NCBI RefSeq assembly: GCF_036320965.1
Contig: NC_092241.1
Location: forward strand, 29,801,297-29,865,296
From: Panulirus ornatus
Lineage: Eukaryota > Arthropoda > Malacostraca > Decapoda > Palinuridae
DNA: 64,000 nt
Reading direction: 5' to 3'
Every line of letters starts with the position of its first letter. The first letter of the stretch is position 1. Of the stretch, positions 50,030 through 62,000 are shown in pieces. The position numbers and the translations under genes were made by a program. Under the pieces are notes generated by a model. It was not told where the DNA came from. It saw nothing but the letters and a program-made list of their open reading frames with translations, and ran no database searches.

Positions 50030-50245
50030 GATGATAAATGCCACTAAAAATACACCCTCATCTTTGCCCTCACAGACAGTGACATCTCTTGCCACACACA
50101 CTCCTCAATGCACACCAATCGTGATCATTCACTCCACTTCCCATAATCCTCTCCAGATCCATGTCCACTCCCAAGTATCTAAAACTCTCCACTTCCTCAA
50201 ATTTTCCTCCTTTCAAGCAAACATTCACATCAACCTATCTCTTGC
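50030..50245 (-). pseudogene. RTE-like LINE RT thumb fragment
   Basis: The minus strand from about 50243 reads VDVNVCLKGGKFEEVESFRY then LGVDMDLERIMGSGVNDH in one frame, matching NGEKLEEVKCFRYLGVDLAADGTMEAEV of the intact copy at 12776-14146. It ends at a stop after VCGKRCHCL; a frame change continues with SVWQEMSLSVRAKM, corresponding to NVWKSRTLSRKAKM. Only this C-terminal piece is present. Confidence 0.75.
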
Positions 50246-50299
50246 TTCTGCTGAACTTCTCGTCTTAATTCGACTCATGCTCACTCTCAGATCTAAAAT

Positions 50300-50592
50300 T
50301 ACTCTATCTAAAAAGAGCTACGAACTAAGAGGAGAAGTAATAAGATCTTTCGACATGTTGAATGATTTCGACAACATAACAGACGAAAATATTGTCACCT
50401 TAAACAGATGAGATATTATAGGATATAAAGGTATGAAGATAAAAGGAAGGTATAACACCACAGTGGGTTAATCATTTTCCCGTAAACTGAGTAACTGAAC
50501 AAAGAATTGAACTACCTCTCGAAGTGACCGGAATGACTGTAAATACCTTCAGATCAAGGTTGGAGAAACACTTCACTGATTTGTAATTATCA
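50300..50592 (+). pseudogene. CR1/Jockey-like RT C-terminal fragment
   Basis: On the plus strand YELRGEVIRSFDMLNDFDNI, then TDENIVTLNR, GYKGMKIKGRYNTTVG, FSRKLSN and ELPLEVTGMTVNTFRSRLEKHFTDL fit the standard C-terminus of CR1/Jockey-type RTs. That consensus is RGDLI--FK-LNG-D-----F, R-RGH--KL, F--RV---WN-LP--VV--------FK--LD. Two stops interrupt it. It lies head to head with the RTE-like fragment at 50030-50245, which is of another lineage. Confidence 0.75.
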
Positions 50593-50660
50593 GAAATATC
50601 CATATTACCTGAGACGGAACAGGCAACTGGATGCCGTGGTCAAGGCCATCTCATTAACGC

Positions 50661-50662
<2 letters not shown>
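50593..50662 (+). mobile_element. 3' tail of the CR1/Jockey-like fragment
   Basis: gagacggaacaggcaactgg followed by ccatctcattaacgct matches 51805-51868 (gaaacggcacgagcaactta ... ccatcccattaacgct). It ends at a TA microsatellite and has no poly-A, as in CR1-type elements whose 3' ends carry short non-A repeats. Confidence 0.65.
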
Positions 50663-50695
<33 letters not shown>

Positions 50696-50752
50696 ACATA
50701 TGTGTGTGTGTGTGTGCGTATACATATGTGAGTGTGTGTGTGCGTGTGTGTG
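50663..50752. repeat. (TA)n-(TG)n compound microsatellite
   Basis: About 15 TA units, then tgtatacatatg and several TG tracts with CG interruptions. Confidence 0.93.
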
Positions 50753-50957
50753 GAGAGGCCCGGAGAGAAGACGAAATATGAAATTTTTATATAATTTTCT
50801 ACTGCGAGAAGTGACGAAGTAGGGCGAACATGTTCTGAAATCAATGCCTAACTGATCTGTCTACTAATTAGTAGCCATAGTTACTTTAGGGAACTAATTA
50901 CGTCATTCAGTAGGAAGTACGCAACGATGTGTATAATGTCTAGAAAGTTTCCCATAT

Positions 50958-50959
<2 letters not shown>

Positions 50960-51027
<68 letters not shown>
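50960..51027. repeat. (CT)n microsatellite
   Basis: Thirty-four CT units. Confidence 0.97.
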
Positions 51028-51665
51028 GTCCGTCAGAAGGTTATCGGGCTGAGCCTCTCAGCTCTTCCCTCCCTCAATAGGAAGTGATCATCCGTAGTGT
51101 GTCAATGTCTTTAACCCCTGCCATGGTTCAAGGCTGTGCCAACACCACCTGCAGACAGACTCTCATGAGAATCTGGACGCTCTTAAAAGACCTTCTTAGA
51201 AGCCCCGTGGAAGATCTCACAAGGAGGAGTTCATCACTAATGATTTCGCTGGAGGTGGGACGAGGAACAATGACCAATTATAGGCATGAGCAGCCGCCAG
51301 GAACCGAAAAATGCTCCCGACATTAGGAGTGCCTGAGAACTCCTAATCTTCTTGATAAAGGAGAAGTTAAGTTCCATATGAGTCAAGGCTCGTGAACCTT
51401 TCCCGTCCTTTTATTCAGCACGTTAGCCTAATCTCACGCCTCCACTTGACCAACTGGAGAGTGACGTTAGAGTGGCCAAGTCAACTGGATTTTGTGGAAT
51501 ATGGTGGGTAGGGGACGTGGGTGGCTGCTTCAAACGACGTGTATTGGAACTCTCATACACAGGGATGGCTGGAGTTCATTCCATTGAATTTTTTTGTTTA
51601 TGCATATTGAGTAGTAAACCTGATATCATTATAACTGTCACTTGGTTATTGTACATAGAACTCAA
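51028..51665. other. Anonymous intergenic DNA
   Basis: No gene recognised; an 80-codon plus frame at 51084-51326 has no family motif. Confidence 0.5.
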
Positions 51666-51880
51666 AGAATTGAATCTTACAAAATAAACTCTATAACAGA
51701 AGCGAAAGATAACAGGTTCATTAAACCAAATCAGATCAGGATCCTCCTTGACAATGAACTCTTCAGATTGATTTTCTGCCTCGAATGATAGCCAACTAGA
51801 TTCTTTTATGTTAGCTGAAACGGCACGAGCAACTTAAGGCCCCTCATCAAAGCCATCCCATTAACGCTTTATATCAATAC
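51666..51880 (+). mobile_element. Second copy of a CR1/Jockey-like 3' end
   Basis: The terminal 60-70 bases match 50593-50662 (cagg/gagcaact and catcccattaacgct). The preceding 130 bases probably include the end of the coding region but are too decayed to translate with confidence. Confidence 0.5.
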
Positions 51881-52032
51881 TCTAGCCCGAGCGAGGTACC
51901 CATTTCATCGACCAACACCTATTATGCTATAATTGCTATTATACCTTTAACGCCATTATGCGTTTAACCTCTCTCTCTACTGTACTTTTTTCTTTATTGT
52001 CAGTGTGAAGACTACAAGTGTGGTATGGACCA

Positions 52033-52035
<3 letters not shown>

Positions 52036-52101
<66 letters not shown>
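52036..52101. repeat. (CT)n microsatellite
   Basis: Thirty-three CT units. Confidence 0.97.
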
Positions 52102-52103
<2 letters not shown>

Positions 52104-52639
52104 AAGATTTCAATGCTGCTGCAAAAACTAATCTTTCCTATAGAACGCACAAGAGGCCGCACGGGTCATTTATTCTTGTAACCCACAATATGGATCGTAA
52201 TTGCAAGAGGAACCACCACCTTTGTCTGGGTGAAACTTTGTTTCACCCTCTAAAGTTAGCGAGGATGCCTGATATATGTATACATATGATGATCTGTGAC
52301 ATAGTACAAGCTCCGGTGGAGATAAGTGAAAGATGGAATAAATCTATAAGCTTTGAATTCCGTGATGTCTATAAGAAATATCTTTCGCGAGGAAGAGAGG
52401 TAGCAAAATTTTCATGAATGATTTATATCATAAGGACAGAGAATTTCTGTAATGCGGGCATATATTTGTTATCATGCGACGTTGTTTGACAGATGGACGA
52501 AGAATAGCTGTTTAACTTACAAACTACACGAAGAAAATACGTAAGAATAAGTAGTATATAGAGGCTATAGAATATATATCAAATGATTGTTCGGAATCTG
52601 CTTCGAGCCTTTAGTGAAACTCAACAGTCCACATGAACT
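52102..52639. other. Anonymous intergenic DNA
   Basis: No recognised content. Confidence 0.5.
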
Positions 52640-53100
52640 AACCGGTCTCTCTCCACTGCTAAACCTTACAACTTGCTCTTACTCACACTAACTCTCAGCT
52701 TTCACATCTCACACACCCTCCCAAGACCACTCACCAACCTTTTCTCACCCACGTTATTTACTTTGTTTTTTTTTTCCAAAAGCTTCTACAAATTTTTTTT
52801 TTTTTACCCTCGCCTGCATCAGATAATGATCAGACATCCCACCAGCTGTCCCTCTCAGCTTATTAACATTCAAGAGCTTCTTTCTTGCACGCTTATCACT
52901 TAGTATGTAATCCAGCAATGGCCGCTGAGCATCTTACATACTCCATGTATAGATTTGTACGACACCTTTCTTATAAGTCAGGCATTTCCAGTCACCAGTA
53001 CATTTTCAGCATACAACTCCAACATTTCTATTTACCTTACTAAATTTCTCACGCCCGCCCCTGCGTCATAACACTGGCTAACACAATGCCCTCTTTCGTA
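52640..53100 (-). pseudogene. RTE-like LINE fragment: endonuclease C-terminus fused to RT thumb by internal deletion
   Basis: On the minus strand, about 53010-52940 encodes ELYAENVLVTGNA. Then 52920-52810 encodes LLDYILSDKRARKKLLNVNK and LRGTAGGMSDHYLMQARVK, with the Ser-Asp-His (SDHYL) end motif of the APE-type endonuclease. After poly-A slippage the sequence jumps to GLGRVCEM-KLRVSVSKSKL near 52720-52650. That matches FGKVCGRRKLRVNVNKSKV, which follows motif C in the intact RT. Everything between (fingers, palm, YADD) is missing. This supplies the domain lacking in the copy at 12776-14146 and supports a two-domain EN-RT architecture. Confidence 0.75.
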
Positions 53101-53149
53101 TTTAAATCACCCATCACTCATACCTGTCTATCAGTCCATCTAATCTATT
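53101..53149. other. Short gap before the microsatellite block
   Basis: Nothing recognised. Confidence 0.5.
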
Positions 53150-55788
<2,639 letters not shown>

Positions 55789-56355
55789 AAAAGATTTGCT
55801 TCGTCTACTAATCTTATGGGTATTCGATGTGTTTTGACAGACGTGATGTGAGGCATGTGAGAGCCAATTGCAGAAAAGGTGGAATATCTGCTGGACCATT
55901 TGTTTGGATCCAGACAGATGGTATCGGGGCAACTAATCGATGTTGATGTAGGACGGTTCACAAGGATGAAGTATGTGGAGTTATTGGAAGACGTGCTTCT
56001 TTCTTCGGTCAGTCCACTTCTGTTCCCTAATGCAACACCGTTTTACCTCGCTCGGGACTACAGCCCCTTGCACACAGCAACTCTCTTCTAGTGACTGGTA
56101 TCAGGACCATCCGGATATTACGCTGTGCCACATCCTCCAAAATCTCCGGACTTTGATACCCAAGATGTGCGTCCGTTACAACGCTGTCTAGCATACCCGA
56201 GAAGCCATGGCCAACAGTGCATTGTTGGCCTGGGAGGAACTTAGAGCGCCAGAGGGACAGGTGTTGACACACTTGCTGGCGGCCTCTATGCCCTTCAGGC
56301 TGAATAGTGTCATTGATGGGGGAGGGAGATGGGGGGATATTGATCGCTAAAAGCT
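55789..56355 (+). pseudogene. Tc1/mariner-superfamily transposase relic
   Basis: The plus-strand frames read KRFASSTN (55791), then GQLIDVDVGRFTRMKYVELL and EDVLLSSVSPLLFP (55930-56030). FYLARDYSPLHTA (56040-56085) corresponds to the second catalytic Asp motif (QDNSPIHT). SDWYQDHPDITL follows. After a damaged region, NSALLAWEELRAPEGQVLTH and LLAASMPFRLNSVIDGGGRW (56210-56335) are the well-conserved C-terminus. Expected first Asp context and the third acidic residue (normally in a P-D-NPIEN segment) are not present; the stretch at 56120-56190 that should hold it is unrecognisable. Terminal inverted repeats were not found. It is inactive. Confidence 0.8.
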
Positions 56356-57009
56356 CCAATTTGATATGCAATATAGATCCCTAAGAATAGTGGTTTAATT
56401 TCCTACGTCACAACTACTTTGCCAGAGTACCCTCCATCCATCCAATCAGTCGGTCCACCACAATTCAGCTCCCTTTTCCTGCATCCCTGTGCCAGAAATA
56501 CTGCTTCTACTACCTCGCCACTTCCGAAGGACTCTCACTCTCGAAATCACTCGGTTGTCTGATCATAAAAGTAACTGCTCTGGATTACTAAATTTCTATG
56601 TTCTCATTTATATCTGTTAACACTAAATTCAAGTTTTGTGTAACACGAGAACCATAACATCGGTACACTTGAACCTAAGAAATGAATAGAAATTTCTTGC
56701 ATGCACCATTCCATTGATTGTTCATCAGTTATCTTTACAAGTACAAGAATAATGAAGTCCAACTACACACCAGACTACTTTCCAAAAGTTCATATCCAAG
56801 TTTTCACATCAATAATATCCTAATCATACGACCATCCAGTCATACCAGTACCCGACAATGGCCCTTCCCATCCCAGCGGTGCATTAAAACAACCATACTA
56901 CTCCATACGAGTTGATACATGCGTCCCTTTTTCATTTACCATCTTGAATTATTTCTGATGCAGCTAACGAACAAAATGTCAATTATGGAAGTAAAGAGCA
57001 CATTAGAAA

Positions 57010-57011
<2 letters not shown>
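56356..57011. other. Anonymous intergenic DNA
   Basis: Nothing recognised; may hold the unrecognised right end of the Tc1/mariner relic. Confidence 0.5.

Positions 57012-57091
<80 letters not shown>
57012..57091. repeat. (TA)n microsatellite
   Basis: About 40 TA units. Confidence 0.97.
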
Positions 57092-57094
<3 letters not shown>

Positions 57095-57167
57095 GGCCCT
57101 TCTCCACTATTCTTTTAAACGTCTCAAAGTGCGATGATCAAGCCTGAGAGGCATATTATAATTTTGA

Positions 57168-58300
57168 TCTATGTAGGATGTGAACGGCCTGCTACATATT
57201 TTCCTATCAGTGTGATCGAATGCAATTATCATATTTGTTGACTCTTTCCATTCCTCTAAGATGGGACTCTGGCCGCAGGTTAAGGACTATTTCTACTTCC
57301 ACTTCCGTCTCACACACAAATTTCTACAGCTTATTTCTCGCTAGACAATAATCATACAAAGGCCTTCATTTAATGTGCCCCATCCTCATTACATTACACT
57401 TATTCGGTTAGATTTCATTAGCCATGTGCCAAAGAAGCTTTTTGATTTGTCTGAGTCTCCCTTGTAAGTTGGCATAATACTCCTCGTTTTTTACTTTCCT
57501 TGGCATCGTACGTAAGCATGTTCAGGTACGAGTCTAATCCTTCTGGCAAACCATTCACATACATCATTAAGAACGATGGTCACAGAAAAGAACCCTGCGG
57601 TAGCCAGTAGTGATAAACCCATGTCAAGAAGACCCCCTCCCCCCTTAACATGCGTCTTTTGTTCGCTTCCACAACATTTCTTTTTTTTTTTCATCCAACG
57701 AATCTTTCCCTTATTCATCTCTGGATGTCTAGAGTTTTTACCGAACACTTATGTGGTATAGTATCAAATTCTTTCTGTCATTTCAGATACAGACAAACTT
57801 CCCAGCTTTCTGTTTGGTCTAAAACAGAGGCCTTTCTCCCATGGAGATGTAAAAGGTTCGTGACCTTCTGTCCCTGAATTTGCTTTGTTTCTTACGCAGT
57901 TTCTCTGCTACAAGAAGTCATCCATTTGTTTCGAGATAATCTTTTCTAGTACCTTACAGACCACACACATCGGATAAGACTGTTCTGTAGCTCAGCACCT
58001 CCTCTCGGAATCATTTTATATAGATAGATATGACGTTTGCCTTCTACCCCCCCCTCGCACTTTCCCTTTCTCCAGCGTTATCTTGAGCATTTGAAGTTCT
58101 TTCTATTGAGATTTTAATCATGATCGTGAGCCATACACGGGTCAAGACCTTATAACATTCTGTTCATGTGCTTTTCAAGACCTTCTCCCCATTCCTTCTC
58201 ACTGTTAACTGGGCTGAAGTATTTTCCTCAATAACTGAATCTCTCAGCTTAAGGGAGCAATCTTTACCTGACATTCGCCTGACCCTCACCTACAGAGATA
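57168..58300 (-). pseudogene. Jockey/CR1-like non-LTR retrotransposon RT relic
   Basis: On the minus strand the remnants come in RT order. MCVVCKVLEKIISKQMDDFL (57980-57910) is the fingers motif (VSLTCV-CKVLEKII). GLCFRPNRKLG then leads to VSEMTERI, where motif A should be (VYLDF-KAFD, lost). VKGGGGLLDMGLSLLATAGF near 57640-57590 is motif B context (SGVPQGSVLGP replaced), followed by VNDVCEWF-type MYVNDLPEGL remains and PEHAYVRCQGK (57520-57490), where the FADD motif should be. The tail ends with STNMIIAFDHTDRKICSRPF near 57240-57175. All three catalytic positions are lost. The plus-strand frames 57491-57877 are shadows of this relic. Confidence 0.7.
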
Positions 58301-58456
58301 ACGCGCCAAGCCTGTCCCATGTGTCAATGAAACCTACCTATGATACTTTTCTTTGTATCCCTGGTGAAGTGAATTCTCACGAAAACGCTTGGATCTTTTG
58401 TGTTTCATTTTCCTTGTTGCCACCAAAATATTCCTAAATGACGTGTTTGTTGTGAT

Positions 58457-59025
<569 letters not shown>

Positions 59026-62000
59026 CTGCAAAGGAGCAGATATATTGTAAAATTGACTTCATTTAACAGCTTTATGAATGCCATAAAGACGACTAAACGA
59101 TATTTCAACACAAGATTTCTATTCAGCATGAAAAATTATTCTTTTGACGAGTTTTTAAAGGAAATCTTTTTTTTTTGAGAAAATGCCAAAAATTGAAGGG
59201 AATTTTTTACCTCGAAAAACCTTCTCTTTCAAAAGTGAAAGATAAGATATTCAAACACTTCTATACCTGAAATAAACATGGAAAATGTGTCATAACGCTC
59301 TTGGTCACCAATACATACCCAGTGAATAAGATGCAAAGGATCAAAAAGTATTTGAAATTGAATTCATCTAACAGCTAAATTGAATATCATAAATACGATT
59401 AAACGATATTCTAACATCAGATTTGCATTCACCATTAATGATAATTCCCATATTGAGTTCTTAAAGGAAATTCTTATGTATCAGAAAAATGCCAAAAATT
59501 AGAGGTTTAGGGTAATTTTTAGCTCAAAAAACATTTTGTTTGAAAATTAATAGATAAGGTATTCAAAGAATTTCATACATGAAATACGAATGGAAAGTAT
59601 ATCAGAAGTCTTTTAGCTACCTAAACATACTCAGTTATTACGATGCAAAGGATGAAAAAATATTTAAAATTGAATTAATTTAACAGCTGAAATGAATGTC
59701 ATAAAGACGATTCAACGATATTATAATATCAGATTTGTATTAAGCATAGATAATAATTCTCATATTGAGTTTTTAAAGAAAATCTATTTGTATGAGAAAA
59801 ATGCTAAAAATTGCAGGTAATAGTTCAGGGTATTTTTTAGCTAAAGAAAGTTTCTGTTTCAAAATTCACAGATAACATAGTCAAACACCTTTACACTTGA
59901 AATAATCATGGAAAATATATGGTGATGCTCTCATTTACCAATACATACCCAGTAATTATGATGCAAAGGAGCAGATATATTGTAAAATTGACTTCATTTA
60001 ACAGCTTAATGAATGCCATAAAGACGACTAAATGATATTTCAACACAAGATTTCTATTCAGCATGAAAAATTATTCTTATGCCGAGTTTTTAAAGGAAAT
60101 CTATTTTTCTGAGAAAATGCCAAAAATTGAAGGTAATAGTTCAGGGAATTTTTTACCTCGAAAAACCTTTTCTTTCAAAATTGAAAGATAAGATATTCAA
60201 ACACTTCTATGTTTGAAATAAAAATGGAAAATGTGTCATAATGCTCTTGGTCACCTATACATACCCAGTGAATACGATGCAAGGGAACAAAAAGTATTTG
60301 AAATTGAATTCATTTAACAGTTAAATTGAATGTCATAAATACGATTAAACGATATTCTAGCATCAGATTTGTATTCATCATATTTGATAATTCTTATGTT
60401 GAGTTTTTAAAGGAAATCTATATGTATAAGAAAAATGCCAAAAATTGCAGGTTTAGGGTATTTTTAAGCTCAAAAAACATTTTGTTTGAAAATTAATAGA
60501 TAAGGTATTCAAGGAATTTTATACATGAAATACTTATGGAAAGTATAACATAACGCTCTTAGCCACCTAAACATACCCAGTAATTATGATGCAAAGAATG
60601 AAAAAAAATGTTTAAAACTGAATTAATTTAACAGCTGAATTGAATGTCATAAAGACGAATAAACGATATTCTAATATCATATTTGTATTAAGCATAGATA
60701 ATAATTCTCATATTGAGTTTTTAAAGGAAATCTATTTGTATGAGAAAAATGCCAAAAATTGCATTTTTTGTATTTTTTAGCTCAAAAAACTTTTTGTTTA
60801 AAATTGATAGATAACATAGTCAAACACCTCTACACTTGAAATAATCATGGAAAATATATAGTGATGCTCTCATTTACCAATACATAACCAGTAATTATGA
60901 TGCAAAGGAGTAGATATATTGGAAATTGACTTTATTTAACAGCTTAATGAATGCCATAAAGACGACTAAACGATATTTCAACACAAGATTTCTATTCAGC
61001 ATGAAAAATTATTCTTATAACGAGTTTTCAAAGGAAATCTATTTTTCTGAGAAAATGCCAAAAATTGAAGGTAATAGTTCAGGGAATTTTTTACCTCGAA
61101 AAACCTTTTCTTTCAAAATTGGAAGATAAGATATTCAAAGACTTCTATACTTGAAATAAACATGGAAAATGTGTCATAATGCTCTTGGTCACCTATACAT
61201 ACCCAGTGAATACGATGCAAAGAATCAAAAAGTATTTGAAATTGAATTCATTTAACAGCTAAATTGAATATCATCAATACGATTAAACGATAATCTAATA
61301 TCAGATTTGTATTCAGCATAAATGATAATTCTCATATTGAGTTTTTAAAGGAAATCTATATGTATAAGAAAAATGCCAAAAATTGCAGGTTTATGGTATT
61401 GTTTAGCTCAAAAAACATTTTGTTTGAAAATTAATAGATAAGGTATCCAAAGAATTTTATACACGAAATACGCATGGAAAGTATATCCTAATGATTTTAG
61501 CCACCTAAACATACCCAGTAATTACGATGACAGGATGAAAAAATATTTGAAATTGAATTAATTTAACAGCTGAATTGAATGTCATGAAGACGATTAAACG
61601 ATATTCTAATATCAGATTTGAATTAAGCATAGATAATAATTATCATATTGAGTTTTTAGAGGAAATCCATTTGTATGAGAAAAATGCCAAAAATTGCAGG
61701 TAATAGTTCAGGGTATTTTTTAGCTCAAAAAGCTTTTTGTTTTGAAAATTGAATGATAACATAGTCAAACACCTCTACACTCGAAATAATCATGGAAAAT
61801 ATATGGTGATGCTCTCATTTACCAATGCATACCCAGTAATTATGATGTAAAGGAGCAGATACATTGTAAAATTGACTTCATTTAACAGATTAATGAATGC
61901 CATAAAGACGACTAAACGATATTTCAACACAAGATTTCTATTCAGCATGAAAAATTATTCTTATGCCAAGTTTTTAAAGGAAATGTATTTTTCTGAGAAA

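Noticed and set aside
57491..57877. Plus-strand frames with Pro and Phe runs
   Set aside because: Antisense to the Jockey/CR1-like relic and shaped by poly-T and C runs.
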